Source: an uncultured Collinsella sp.
Lineage (GTDB): Bacteria > Actinomycetota > Coriobacteriia > Coriobacteriales > Coriobacteriaceae
Direction of reading: 5' to 3'
Assembly (NCBI GenBank): GCA_902495525.1
Contig: CABUXL010000009.1
Location: 1 to 63,039 of the forward strand
DNA length: 63,039 bases
The notes beneath the pieces are model-generated. The model was given only the letters and a program-made list of their open reading frames with translations. It was not told the DNA's origin and did no database searches. A program made the position numbers and the translations under genes. This document shows, piece by piece, positions 1-8,133 of the stretch. Every line of letters begins with the position of its first letter. Positions within the stretch are counted from its first letter, which is position 1.

Positions 1-26
1 CCTGCGCCCGGCCCCTCGGTTCCCGC

Positions 27-1703
27 TTACGAGAGCGACGTTCTCAGCAACTCGTTGAAGAGTTTCGGGTTACCCTTGCCGCGGCTCGCCTTCATGCACT
101 GGCCCACCAAAAAGCCGATGACCTTCTGGTTGCCGTCACGATACTGCTGCGCCTGATCGGCACAGTTTGCCAGCACTTCGTCCACGATCGGCTGCAGCGC
201 GCCGGCATCGCTCACCTGACGCATACCACGCTCGTCGACGATCTTGTTGGGGTCATCGCCGGTCTGAGCCATGGCCTCAAAGACCTCGTGAGCCTGGTTG
301 GAGCTGATGGCATCGGTCGCCAGCAGCTTGGCAAGAGCCGCCACTTGAGCCGGCGCGATACCGGACTCTGTCAGCGAGACGCCCGCACTCTTAAGATAGG
401 CGATCATCTCGTTCACCAGCAGGTTCGCGACCGTCTGGGCCTCCTTGCCAGCCATACCGGCAGCGACGGCCTCAAAAAACTCGGCAAACTCGGGGTCGCC
501 GGCAATCTGCTCGGCATCGGCCGCCTTAATGCCAAAATCGGCCTCAAAACGAGCGCGCTTGGCATCGGGCAGCTCGGGGATCTCGCCACGGCAGCGGTCG
601 ATGAACTCATCGTCCAGATCGAACGGCGCCAAATCGGGGTCGGGGAACAGACGATAGTCGTCGGCCGTCTCCTTGACCCGCATGACAACGGTGCGCTTGC
701 GGCTGGGCTCCCAGTGGCGGGTCTCCTGGTAGATGATGCCGCCCTCCTCGAGCACCTCGGCCTGACGGCAGATCTCGTAGGCTAGACCGTCGTGCAGGCT
801 CTTAAACGAGTTGAGGTTCTTGAGCTCGGTCTTGGTGCCCAGCTTGGTCTCGCCGCGGCGGCGCAGCGACACGTTGCCGTCGCAGCGCATGGAACCCTTT
901 TCCATGGAGCAGTCCGAAATGCCCAGCGTCACAAAGATGCGACGGAGCTTTTCCATAAACAGGCGAGCCTCCTCGGGCGTACGCAAGTCGGGCTCAGTCA
1001 CGAGCTCAATCAAAGGCGTGCCGCAGCGGTTGTAGTCGACAAGCGACTCGGCAGCGGCGGTAATGCGGCCCTCGGCGCCGCCCACGTGGACCATCTTGGC
1101 GGCGTCCTCCTCCATATGGATGCGCAGGATGCGGATAGGCACCGTGTAGGAACCGTCCTCGCGGCGCTCGGGCATCTGCAAGTTAGAAGCATCGTAGCTG
1201 GCCAGGTGGCCGGCGCGCTGGTTGCCCTCGCGCATGGTCGACGTCATAGACGTGGACAGGCCCTCGGCGTTGGCCGAAGCGCTCGCCAGGCTCTGGGCCT
1301 CGGCCTCGCCAAACGCGCAGTCGGGGCGCTCGGCGGCACCGCGACCGGTCACGTCCAGGTCCAGGTGACCGTACATGGCAAAGGCGACCGGACCCTGCGT
1401 GGTCTGGAAGTTCTTGGCCATATCGGGATAGAAGTAGTGCTTGCGGTAGAACATCGAGTGGCGCTGGATCTCGCAGTTGGTGGCGAGACCGGCCTTGACG
1501 ATGCTCTCGATGGCGCGCTTGTTGGGCACCGGCAGCGCACCGGGCAGGCCCAGGCACACCGGGCACACGTTGGCGTTGGGCTCGTCATCGTGGCTGAGCT
1601 TGCAGTTGCAGAACATCTTGGTATCGAGTGCGGTGAGCTCGGTATGGATCTCCAGGCCGATCACGGCCTCCCAATCCTGCAGGACCTCGGAAAGCTCCTT
1701 CAT
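27..1703 (-). CDS. gatB: Aspartyl/glutamyl-tRNA(Asn/Gln) amidotransferase subunit B
   Basis: 558 aa. GatB is the kinase/tRNA-binding subunit that activates Glu-tRNA(Gln) or Asp-tRNA(Asn) with ATP before amidation in the cytoplasmic GatCAB complex. The N-terminus has the family signature (IGLEIHTEL, residues 15-23), a zinc-type Cys set (C32, C34, C47, C50), and RIHMEEDAAK near residue 195. The C-terminal half carries the tRNA-binding YqeY-like helical domain. The start ATG overlaps the gatA stop by one base (TAATG), so translation is coupled. The protein is longer than the usual 470-480 aa because of about 60 extra Ser/Ala/charged residues at roughly 119-186. It is the last gene of gatC-gatA-gatB. 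The identification is firm; only the insert is unusual. Confidence 0.96.
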   Translation of the reverse strand: MKELSEVLQDWEAVIGLEIHTELTALDTKMFCNCKLSHDDEPNANVCPVCLGLPGALPVPNKRAIESIVKAGLATNCEIQRHSMFYRKHYFYPDMAKNFQTTQGPVAFAMYGHLDLDVTGRGAAERPDCAFGEAEAQSLASASANAEGLSTSMTSTMREGNQRAGHLASYDASNLQMPERREDGSYTVPIRILRIHMEEDAAKMVHVGGAEGRITAAAESLVDYNRCGTPLIELVTEPDLRTPEEARLFMEKLRRIFVTLGISDCSMEKGSMRCDGNVSLRRRGETKLGTKTELKNLNSFKSLHDGLAYEICRQAEVLEEGGIIYQETRHWEPSRKRTVVMRVKETADDYRLFPDPDLAPFDLDDEFIDRCRGEIPELPDAKRARFEADFGIKAADAEQIAGDPEFAEFFEAVAAGMAGKEAQTVANLLVNEMIAYLKSAGVSLTESGIAPAQVAALAKLLATDAISSNQAHEVFEAMAQTGDDPNKIVDERGMRQVSDAGALQPIVDEVLANCADQAQQYRDGNQKVIGFLVGQCMKASRGKGNPKLFNELLRTSLS

Positions 1704-3217
1704 TACAGCTCGCCTCCCTTCCCGGCAAAATCGGGCGCGACGGAAAGCGCGGGCGCACCCGTGGCGGCATCGGCAAAGCCGCGCTCCAGGGCGCGGGCAA
1801 ATGTGAGCAGCTGACGGTCCTTAAAGGCCGGACCAACCAGCTGGGCAGAAACGGGCAGCTTGCTGTCCTCGCCCAGGCCCAGCGGCACCGAGATACCGCC
1901 GTTGCCGCAAATGTTGAGCGAGATAGTGTACAAGTCGGAGAGGTACATCTGCGTGGGGTCGCTGATCTCGCCAAACTTAAAGGCCGTGCGCGGCGAGGCG
2001 GGCATGAGGATGGTGTCCACCTTGGCATACGCGGCGTCGTAGTCCTGCGTGATGAGCGTGCGGGCCTTTTGCGCAGCGTAGTAGTACTTGTCGTACACGC
2101 CCGAGCTCAGCAGGTAGGCGCCGAGCATCTGACGGCGCTTGGCCTCGGCACCAAAGCCGTGGGCGCGCGACAGCGAGCTCTGGTCGGACAGGTTGGCGCA
2201 GCCCTCCTCCTGATAGCCGTAGCGAATGCCGTCGAAGCGGGCCAGGTTGGAGAACGCCTCGGCCGGGCCGATGACGTAGTAGGCGGCGATGGCGGCGTCC
2301 AGGTGCGGAAGGTCGACCTCGACCAGCTCGGCGCCTTGGTTCTGCAGCTCCTGCGCGGCGCGCTGAACAGCGGCCTTGACCTCGGGCGTTAGGCCCTCGG
2401 CCTCCATAAACGCAGGGATGATGCCCACGCGCTTGCCCTCGATGCTGTCGTTGAGATGCTCGGTAAAGTCGACGGCGCAATCCTGGCTGGTGCAGTCGTA
2501 CGGATCGTGGCCCGCGCCGGTAAGCGCGTTCATGGCCAGCGCGACATCCTCGACCGTGCGGCCAAAGGGACCCACCTGGTCGAGCGACGAGCCAAAGGCA
2601 ACCACGCCGTAACGGCTCACGGCGCCATACGTGGGCTTAAAGCCCACCACGCCGCACAGCGACGCCGGCTGGCGAATGGAGCCACCGGTGTCCGAGCCCA
2701 GCGAGAGCGCGACCTCGCCCGCGGCAACGGCGGCAGCGGAGCCGCCCGAAGAGCCGCCGGGCACGCGCTCGGTATCCCAGGGGTTGTTGGTGCGGTGGAA
2801 CGCCGAGCTCTCGGTGGAGCTGCCGAAGGCGAACTCGTCCATGTTGGCCTTGCCCATGGGCAGGCAACCGGCATCGAGCATGCGCTGGACGCAGGTGGCG
2901 GTGTAGACGCTCTGGTAGTTCTCGAGCATGCGGGAAGCGCAGGTGGTGCGCGTGCCCACGAGGTTCATGTTGTCCTTAATGGCCAGCGGCACGCCCGCAA
3001 GCGGGGGCAGCGGCTTGCCTGCGGCACGGTCAGCATCCACGCGCGCGGCGGCCTCGAGCGCGAGCTCGGGCGCCACCTGCAGGAATGCCTGGACCCCGCC
3101 CTCGCGCGCCTCGATGGCGGCAAGGGAGGCCTGGGCCACCTCGGTAGCGGTAAAGTCGCCGGCGGCAACGCCTGCGGCGATCTGGGCGGCGGTAAGGGAA
3201 TCGAAGCTTAGCGCCAT
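1703..3217 (-). CDS. gatA: Aspartyl/glutamyl-tRNA amidotransferase subunit A
   Basis: 504 aa, normal family length. GatA is the amidase subunit that releases ammonia from glutamine and passes it to GatB. The amidase-signature Ser-cisSer-Lys triad is visible: Lys in GVPLAIKDNM, cis-Ser in the GGSSGGSAAA loop, and the nucleophile Ser in SLGSDTGGSIRQPA. It overlaps the gatC stop by one base and the gatB start by one base, so all three subunits are co-translated. No anomalies seen. Confidence 0.97.
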   Translation of the reverse strand: MALSFDSLTAAQIAAGVAAGDFTATEVAQASLAAIEAREGGVQAFLQVAPELALEAAARVDADRAAGKPLPPLAGVPLAIKDNMNLVGTRTTCASRMLENYQSVYTATCVQRMLDAGCLPMGKANMDEFAFGSSTESSAFHRTNNPWDTERVPGGSSGGSAAAVAAGEVALSLGSDTGGSIRQPASLCGVVGFKPTYGAVSRYGVVAFGSSLDQVGPFGRTVEDVALAMNALTGAGHDPYDCTSQDCAVDFTEHLNDSIEGKRVGIIPAFMEAEGLTPEVKAAVQRAAQELQNQGAELVEVDLPHLDAAIAAYYVIGPAEAFSNLARFDGIRYGYQEEGCANLSDQSSLSRAHGFGAEAKRRQMLGAYLLSSGVYDKYYYAAQKARTLITQDYDAAYAKVDTILMPASPRTAFKFGEISDPTQMYLSDLYTISLNICGNGGISVPLGLGEDSKLPVSAQLVGPAFKDRQLLTFARALERGFADAATGAPALSVAPDFAGKGGEL

Positions 3218-3528
3218 TACTCGCTCTCCCCCTCTCCCAAAATGGACGGCACGCGGAAGTAGCGGTCGCGCGCGCTGCCGGCGTTTTCGAGCGCAACATC
3301 GAGCGGCAGGTCGCGCTCGGGCTCGCGCAGGTCATCGCCCATCACGTTGGACAGGCTTCCGATGGGATGGAACGTGGGCTCCACGTCGGGCAAGTCATAT
3401 TGCAAGACGGGCTCGAGCATCTGGACGGCGTCGTTCATGTAGGACGTCATCTGGGTGAGCTCGTCATCGGTCAGTGCGATCTTTGCGTACTCGGCGATGC
3501 CGCGCACGTCTTTCTCGCTGAGTGCCAT
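3217..3528 (-). CDS. gatC: Aspartyl/glutamyl-tRNA amidotransferase subunit C
   Basis: 103 aa. GatC is the small subunit that wraps around and stabilises GatA. It matches the family in length and in the opening pattern (MALSEKDVRGIAEYAKIALTDDEL) and the central aromatic/acidic region. An upstream in-frame ATG exists at 3546, but the ATG at 3528 is preceded by a GGGAG ribosome-binding site at 5 nt spacing and is preferred. First gene of gatCAB. A TATACT -10 box lies about 36-41 bases upstream of the ATG. Confidence 0.93.
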   Translation of the reverse strand: MALSEKDVRGIAEYAKIALTDDELTQMTSYMNDAVQMLEPVLQYDLPDVEPTFHPIGSLSNVMGDDLREPERDLPLDVALENAGSARDRYFRVPSILGEGESE

Positions 3529-3563
3529 AGGCGCTCCCTTCCGCATAACAGTTAAACCGCTCT

Positions 3564-3569
3564 AGTATA
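3564..3569 (-). promoter_or_regulatory. Candidate -10 box for gatCAB
   Basis: On the minus strand TATACT lies upstream of gatC at a plausible distance. No good -35 was found at 17 bp, so this is a weak promoter call. Confidence 0.35.
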
Positions 3570-3681
3570 CAAGGCAACGCCGGCTTGGAGCAGGCGCTTT
3601 ACCCAAATGCAGCGAAAACGTAACGAGGGCGGCGGGCTGGCAGGCGGCGAGCCGGCGGTTCTGCAGCGAAACTGCACCGTC

Positions 3682-3744
3682 CATAGCGAAAACCGTCTCG
3701 CCCACAACGAAAACCGCGCCGCCCACAACGAAAACCATCACAAC
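3682..3744. repeat. Three 21-bp tandem units
   Basis: Three consecutive 21-bp units (3682-3702, 3703-3723, 3724-3744) share an ACGAAAACC or GCGAAAACC core. The third unit runs directly into the inverted-repeat element at 3732. This occupies much of the 325-base gap between gatC and the sortase. No credible gene is seen there. Confidence 0.6.
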
Positions 3745-3796
3745 ATTCGACGCTTTTCGCCAAAATCGCAATTTCCATCGAATGTTGTGATGGTTT
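3732..3796. repeat. Dispersed inverted repeat, family A (copy 1)
   Basis: Perfect 19-bp arms, AAACCATCACAACATTCGA at 3732-3750 and its reverse complement at 3778-3796, with a 27-nt loop. The same arms recur at 16403-16467 and 20517-20579. Confidence 0.85.
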
Positions 3797-3805
3797 GGAA
3801 GCCCC

Positions 3806-3842
3806 AACCACCACAAAGGTGCCTATCCCCATTGTGGTGGTT
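3806..3842. repeat. Dispersed hairpin, family B (copy 1)
   Basis: AACCACCACAAAGG pairs with the CC.TTGTGGTGGTT arm to form a short hairpin, 11 bases beyond the sortase stop codon. Four related copies occur at 15376, 16336, 17928 and 31017. It may act as a 3' end structure but has no T-run. Confidence 0.8.
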
Positions 3843-3853
3843 CTGAACGAGCC

Positions 3854-4792
3854 TTATGCCGAGGCCTTGCCCTTGCGGCGCTTGCGGACCGCGTGGATCA
3901 CGATGTCCAGCAGCAACAGCACAATGGCTACGACCACGATGAGCACGGCAAACTCGCGCTTGCCCCAGTGGCGGCCGGCCAGCGACTTTTGCTTGTCGAC
4001 GTCCTTCTTGTTGTACTTGGTGCGCACGCAATGCACCAGCAGGCGATGGTCGTTCACGCCGTAGGGCGTGCAGGTGACGAGCGTCACCTTGTCGGCGCCG
4101 GGCTCGATGGTCAGCGACTCCATCTCCTCGGGCAGCACGACCTCGGAGTCAACCATCTTGTAGGCGAGCGTCTTGTTCATGGTGTGCAGCAGCACCAGGT
4201 CGCCGGGCTCCAGCGAGTGGATATCGTCGAACATGCTCAGGTTGCGCATACCCGAGTGCGCGGTGAGCACGCAATGCGTCGAGGTGCCGCCCACCGGCAG
4301 GCTCGTGCCCTCCAGGTGGCCGACGCCCGCCATAAGGACTTCTTCGCTCGTGCCGTGGTAGATGGGCATGCTCACGTCGATGGAGGGGATCTCGACCCAG
4401 CTCATCATGGGATCGCGGTCAAAGATGAGCTGCTGGGCGTAGGGCTCGATCTGGTCGGCGGGAAGCTCGGTGGCCTCGCCCGCCAGCTGCTCGTTAAAGG
4501 AGCGCGCCTGGAGCAGGATGCGCTCGCGCTCCTCGGCAGATAGCGCGTCCACGGTGCTGGACACCGTGCTGATCTGGTTGAACACGCCCGAGGCCTCGAG
4601 CCGGTCCAAGATCCACGGCCAGGTCATAAGGCCCACGCCAATAAGGATAATGACGATGGTGATGAGCCGGTCGGCCCAGCGCGGCAGTCGCTTGCGGCGG
4701 CGCTTGGGCTTTGGTTGAGGTTTGGGCTGAGGGCTTGAGCCACCGCCGGCCGCGGCGTTATTGCTCTTCATATGTTTGGCGCCCTGCACCAT
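3854..4792 (-). CDS. Class C sortase
   Basis: 312 aa membrane cysteine transpeptidase that would polymerise pilins or attach LPxTG proteins on the outer face of the membrane. Order: short Pro/Lys-rich cytoplasmic tail (1-40), membrane helix (about 41-61), sortase domain, then a C-terminal membrane helix (about 278-300) and basic tail, the layout typical of class C. Catalytic residues are H179 (LTAHSG), C241 (TLVTC) and R250. A lid-like DP motif sits near residue 127. The ATG at 4792 has an AGAGGAG ribosome-binding site. It stands alone, about 5 kb from the pilus operon that has its own sortase, so it may serve housekeeping anchoring or be left over from a decayed pilus locus. Confidence 0.9.
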   Translation of the reverse strand: MVQGAKHMKSNNAAAGGGSSPQPKPQPKPKRRRKRLPRWADRLITIVIILIGVGLMTWPWILDRLEASGVFNQISTVSSTVDALSAEERERILLQARSFNEQLAGEATELPADQIEPYAQQLIFDRDPMMSWVEIPSIDVSMPIYHGTSEEVLMAGVGHLEGTSLPVGGTSTHCVLTAHSGMRNLSMFDDIHSLEPGDLVLLHTMNKTLAYKMVDSEVVLPEEMESLTIEPGADKVTLVTCTPYGVNDHRLLVHCVRTKYNKKDVDKQKSLAGRHWGKREFAVLIVVVAIVLLLLDIVIHAVRKRRKGKASA

Positions 4793-4903
4793 CGCCGGTC
4801 ACTCCTCTACAACTCAAGTTGTCTAAACAAATAATAGCCGATTCGCGAGCTTCCGCGCCGGACAACGCAGCTAGACTGCACCGTCCGGGCCACGTAACCA
4901 CAC

Positions 4904-5677
4904 TCAACCAATCAAGCCATATGTTGCTTTCATCGTCTCAAGCAACTGCGCCATCGTTGCGCCCGCAACCCCGATCTGTTTCAGATTGACGTCGCCCACC
5001 TCACAATCTTTAACAAACGCAATCATATCGTCCTTCAGTTCTCCGCGCAGGTCGACACCTTCCGACTCGCCAAGCAGCTGAGCAAGCCTCAGCGCATCGC
5101 GTTTATGCTTTTTTACCTTCTTCGAATCAACGTTCTCCCCCGCTTCCCTTCTAGCTTTTAGGTCGAGATACGCCTTCGCTTTGAACGGGACAATGTATTC
5201 CGTACCCAGGACCGAAACGCCGCCTACGGTCCGAATTCCCTGAAGGAACAAGCTGTAGTAAGCATCGTCCAACAAAATTGCCGAAAGACTGCTTATGTTT
5301 TCATCAACGTGAATTGGCGCCACATCAATCCCCTCACGACCCTTTAGAAAGTCGGGGCACTTCGCGAAGAGTTCGATCATATGGGGGTAACCCGGCCTCT
5401 TAGGCTCTGTGAACCGATAAAAACATGAGCCTTTGCCTTCGCCCCAGCCGCAGCGGTAACCGCCATCACGCACCAAAGTCCATATGGCTTCTGCCGTCTG
5501 AGGCAACCGGTCATCGGCGACAATTACCACATCAAAATCGTGAGTCGCCCTAAACGGAAGTCCCGCCTCCGCGAGCAAAATGTCGCATGCCGTGCCGCCG
5601 ATAAGGGCATACGATCCTGCAGCTTCTTGCATATGCTGCTGAAATTCTTGGAGGCCTTCTACAGCGCTTCTTGCCAT
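4904..5677 (-). CDS. AbiEii-like nucleotidyltransferase (putative toxin partner)
   Basis: 257 aa. The N-terminus has the nucleotidyltransferase pattern: LIGGTA (G27-A30) followed by DFD (D47, D49), the expected metal-binding pair. The C-terminal part (KAKAYLDLKAR...KKHKRDALRLAQLL) matches the helical tail of the AbiEii/AbiEii-like family, in which the toxin member modifies tRNA or other RNA acceptor ends. The gene overlaps the upstream winged-helix gene by 19 bases, so the two are translationally linked as in type IV toxin-antitoxin operons. I recognise the family as widespread in Gram-positives beside a winged-helix partner. Toxicity itself is inferred. Confidence 0.72.
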   Translation of the reverse strand: MARSAVEGLQEFQQHMQEAAGSYALIGGTACDILLAEAGLPFRATHDFDVVIVADDRLPQTAEAIWTLVRDGGYRCGWGEGKGSCFYRFTEPKRPGYPHMIELFAKCPDFLKGREGIDVAPIHVDENISSLSAILLDDAYYSLFLQGIRTVGGVSVLGTEYIVPFKAKAYLDLKARREAGENVDSKKVKKHKRDALRLAQLLGESEGVDLRGELKDDMIAFVKDCEVGDVNLKQIGVAGATMAQLLETMKATYGLIG

Positions 5678-6630
5678 GGATATTCCCTTTCAAACATTCG
5701 ATCGACTTCGAGCTGAATTCGCTCATCGTCAATTGCCGCCAAAGATAGCGCAAGCGAAATGTTGTCGACACGGGAGGAGTCGGCAAACACGGGCGCATAG
5801 CGCCACACTTGGATCATCGCCGTCTCGTTATCCGGCAACTCCCCGTCTGCGACTTCGAGGTCGCTCAGTTGACGCCATGCACTTCTTAAGACGGCCTTTT
5901 GTTCCATGCCCGGCGCAGCGAGCATCGAACGCGCGGCGAGCGCCGTCTCCCCGGCGTCAACAAGACAGTCGATCTGCGGCGTCTTCCTTGCAAAAAAGAC
6001 CTTCGAGACAGGCGAGGAGAGCTCTGCCATGTGCTCACTGAGCAAAAGATCAACAGCAACAGGGAACACGACGACACGTCGCTCGCGACGCTCGCGCCTC
6101 GCGAGCCCCCTGTCAACAAGCTCGGTTATGGCCTCACTCGCGCGGCTTGCCGAAATCCCAAGCGCACGACAAAGGTCATAGGGACGATATGGCTCCTGGG
6201 CTACTCCCCAGATTGCGGCAGCCTGTGCGTTGGGTGACATCTTGGTCGCGCGATTGCGAAACCGGGCACCGCCCCTCTCCGTGCAGGCTGTGCCCATAAA
6301 TGGAAGAAAAGCCTGTCTACCTGGGCAGACAAAGGGAATCCCTTGTGCGATCAATGCTTTGCGCTGACGTGCATCGGCATCAGGAAACGAAACGACAACA
6401 GGAGTCTCCGCGCGTAAGGCTAGCTGACTATAGACTCTCTTAGCCTCGGGAAGCCCGACGCCAGCAGGCAAACTTGCAAGCAAAAACGAAAAACCGTTTG
6501 CGTCAACAGCGCGGACCTCAACCGCCCGCAGATGCAGCGGCAAGCGTGTGGATCCAGGCCAAGTTTTGGCCTTGGCGGAGAGGCCTAGTGCTTCTTGTAA
6601 GTAGATTAGCGCTTCGTTCATTTCCATCAT
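5659..6630 (-). CDS. Winged-helix regulator, putative antitoxin partner of the nucleotidyltransferase
   Basis: About 323 aa. The N-terminal half resembles a restriction-endonuclease-like or effector region (RKALIAQGIPFVCPGRQAFLPFMG is a characteristic phrase of this family). A winged helix follows in the middle (SPNAQAAAIWGVAQEPYRPYDLCRALG...LVDRGLARR), then a C-terminal domain of unknown role. Unlike classical AbiEi, the helix-turn-helix is not at the N-terminus. The frame is open to 6666, but that ATG overlaps a TATAAT sequence, so I favour the ATG cluster at 6621-6630; neither has a strong ribosome-binding site. Autoregulation through the inverted repeats over the promoter is likely but inferred. 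Confidence 0.65.
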   Translation of the reverse strand: MMEMNEALIYLQEALGLSAKAKTWPGSTRLPLHLRAVEVRAVDANGFSFLLASLPAGVGLPEAKRVYSQLALRAETPVVVSFPDADARQRKALIAQGIPFVCPGRQAFLPFMGTACTERGGARFRNRATKMSPNAQAAAIWGVAQEPYRPYDLCRALGISASRASEAITELVDRGLARRERRERRVVVFPVAVDLLLSEHMAELSSPVSKVFFARKTPQIDCLVDAGETALAARSMLAAPGMEQKAVLRSAWRQLSDLEVADGELPDNETAMIQVWRYAPVFADSSRVDNISLALSLAAIDDERIQLEVDRMFEREYPWQEAL

Positions 6631-6639
6631 TTTCGTTTG

Positions 6640-6700
6640 ATTCCAGTTTATATTGGAATTATACATAATTTTCGGAATTGACGAGATTCCTTTCGTGCAT
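6640..6700 (-). promoter_or_regulatory. Promoter with overlapping inverted repeats for the nucleotidyltransferase module
   Basis: On the minus strand a TATAAT box is embedded in two related inverted repeats: GGAAT-N7-ATTCC just upstream and ATTCCA-N8-TGGAAT over the -10 and start site. The same GGAAT/ATTCC half-site occurs four times in about 45 bases, as expected for an autoregulatory operator. The -35 is poor. Confidence 0.45.
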
Positions 6701-6828
6701 AAGCCCGCATTTGAGTTTTCAGAATGTCCCGGATCGGCGGGGCGATTCGGGATACAATGTCAATAGAAAACGACGCATCCCGCGTAAGTGTACGAGAGCG
6801 CGGGCGGCCTAGTTTTCAGCTTTTGTTA

Positions 6829-6856
6829 AATGCCCGGGATCCGACCCCCGGGCATT
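6829..6856. terminator. Hairpin after the 50-aa membrane protein gene
   Basis: Perfect 10-bp stem AATGCCCGGG/CCCGGGCATT with an 8-nt loop, directly after the stop codon at 6858. It has only a weak T-rich tail on either strand. Could serve both directions. Confidence 0.5.
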
Positions 6857-6857
6857 C

Positions 6858-7010
6858 TTATTTGCGCTTGTTGCGGCGCAAATGCCTTCTACCGTCCGCA
6901 CCGCGCGTGCGCCTACGGACCTTAAACCGAACCTCATACGAGTCAAGAAACGCGATGACGAACGTGCCCACCGCCGCGAGGGCGGCGAGCGCGTTAAGGA
7001 ATTTCAGCAT
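6858..7010 (-). CDS. Small basic membrane protein of unknown function
   Basis: 50 aa, not recognised. One hydrophobic segment (residues about 3-23) is followed by a strongly basic tail rich in Arg/Lys (VRRRTRGADGRRHLRRNKRK). The ATG at 7010 is preceded by a perfect GGAGGT ribosome-binding site at 6 nt, and a hairpin directly follows the stop, which argues that it is a real short gene. The longer in-frame extension upstream has no such support. Size and charge layout resemble hydrophobic type I toxin peptides or small membrane regulators, but there is no sequence match I can name. Confidence 0.55.
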   Translation of the reverse strand: MLKFLNALAALAAVGTFVIAFLDSYEVRFKVRRRTRGADGRRHLRRNKRK

Positions 7011-7315
7011 TTGGGGACCTCCGATCGAGTCGTCGGCCGCCCGCGCACGGGATGCGTCGCAAGGCCATTTTACTGCGAGCGTATGCACCCGCAGCTGGTA
7101 AACGCAATAATTGCAAACATCTGTTCGATATTCATACGCTTGATCCATCGAGCAATGGAGCCTGGCTGCGTTGTCCCAAAAAAACGGGGCAAACTCCAGT
7201 GCGGAGTTTGCCCCGAAAAGAGAATGGCAAAGCAAGAGCGTAGATGGACGAGAAAAGTGTCCGCAAGTCTCATGGCCATCACATCCCACCTGCCAAAGTG
7301 ATGGGTGAGCGAGCG
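7011..7315. other. Intergenic region with one terminator
   Basis: 305 bases between the small membrane protein and the broken LPLTG fragment. The only clear structure is the terminator at 7185-7215. No other coding signal is seen. Confidence 0.5.
7178..7215 (-). terminator. Strong intrinsic terminator
   Basis: CGGGGCAAACTCC/GGAGTTTGCCCCG (7185-7197 and 7203-7215), a 13-bp perfect stem with a 5-nt loop, followed on the minus strand by seven T residues. It ends transcription coming through the LPLTG fragment. Confidence 0.85.
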
Positions 7316-7783
7316 TTACTCGTGCTCGGACTCCTCAGCCTGCTTACGGCTGCGGATGAGGTGTGCCACGCCGATGCACAGCACTGCGCTGCCAGCGATC
7401 CAAGTGAAGGTCACGCCGTTAAGACCGGTCAGCGGGAGGCCGGAGCCTTTCTTGTTCTTGACGGTAAGGGTAACGGTGCCGCCACCAGAAGAGGAATTGG
7501 TGACGAGACCAGAACCATTCTTGGATGTGGTCACCGTCAACGTATTCTCGCCCTCATTCTGATTAAGACCCGTGGCAGTAATGGTGAACGTGAATTTGGG
7601 CACGGTGTTATAGCCGGGGAGCGTATGGGTCTCCTCGACCGTGTAAGCGCCAGCATCGAGGCCCTTGACGCTGATTTCGCCCTTATCATCAGTCGTAAAA
7701 TCATAAGCAGTATTGCCCAAAGAACCGTTCACTTAGACATACTGGGCGCCGGCGCCCTCGTCGGTTCCCTTGGAAGAGGTGCC
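7316..7783 (-). pseudogene. C-terminal remnant of an LPLTG pilin-like surface protein
   Basis: The frame encodes the end of a Cna-B/SpaA-type domain with an E-box-like phrase (YTVEETHTLPGYN), then GSGLPLTG, a membrane helix and a basic tail: the sorting signal of a pilin or surface protein. An in-frame TAA at about 7733-7735 interrupts it. Upstream the same frame continues with domain-like sequence (SSKGTDEGAGAQYV) and then loses similarity. A GTG after the stop has no ribosome-binding site. A single AAA-to-TAA change would explain the break. I read this as a truncated, dead gene end. Confidence 0.72.
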
Positions 7784-8019
7784 GGGCGGAGAGCGGAGCA
7801 TGGCCACCGGACCCACCGAAACACATCTCCACCGTTCCTTCAACTGGGAAAATGCCGCCCCGGAGCCCGGGAGGGACCCCGGGGGCTTTCGGCTAACTGC
7901 GGGAACGGCCTATCCGCTCAGTATGTTCAGCTGAGATCAGAAATCAACCGGAGAAATCGACCCTCCTAAAAGGAGGCCGTATATGAAGACTGCATATCCC
8001 CTTTGCCTCCATATACACA

Positions 8020-8043
8020 AGAAGCGCCCCTCGGGGCGCTTCT
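8020..8043. terminator. Hairpin terminator-like structure
   Basis: AGAAGCGCCCC pairs with GGGGCGCTTCT at 8033-8043 with only a 2-nt gap. No T-run on either side; may be a bidirectional stop or a repeat. Confidence 0.45.
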
Positions 8044-8047
8044 GAGA

Positions 8048-8078
8048 GGCTCCCCCTGGATGAATCCCAGGGGGAGCC
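8048..8078. terminator. Hairpin downstream of the GH4 remnant
   Basis: GGCTCCCCCTGG/CCAGGGGGAGCC-type stem with a loop of about 6 nt, between the GH4 remnant stop (8134) and the hairpin at 8020. Probably the old terminator of that gene. Confidence 0.45.
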
Positions 8079-8133
8079 TATGGACCTCAGAGGCCGCTGC
8101 GAACCGTTCGCAGTCGGGCCGTCGAAGGCCTCG

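Larger units (their letters stand above)
7784..8133. other. Non-coding junction between two gene remnants, rich in hairpins
   Basis: 350 bases with no supportable gene. It holds a GC-rich fold-back near 7850-7890, a CCTCC-TAAAA-GGAGG hairpin near 7960, and the two hairpins listed at 8020 and 8048. Confidence 0.5.

Noticed and set aside
3562..3816. 84-codon minus frame over the tandem repeat
   Set aside because: Made of repeats A and the 21-bp units, no ribosome-binding site, no similarity to any protein.
6720..6857. Possible plus-strand small RNA ending at the 6829 hairpin
   Set aside because: TACAAT near 6758 could be a -10, but there is no -35 and the hairpin is equally explained as the end of the 50-aa gene.
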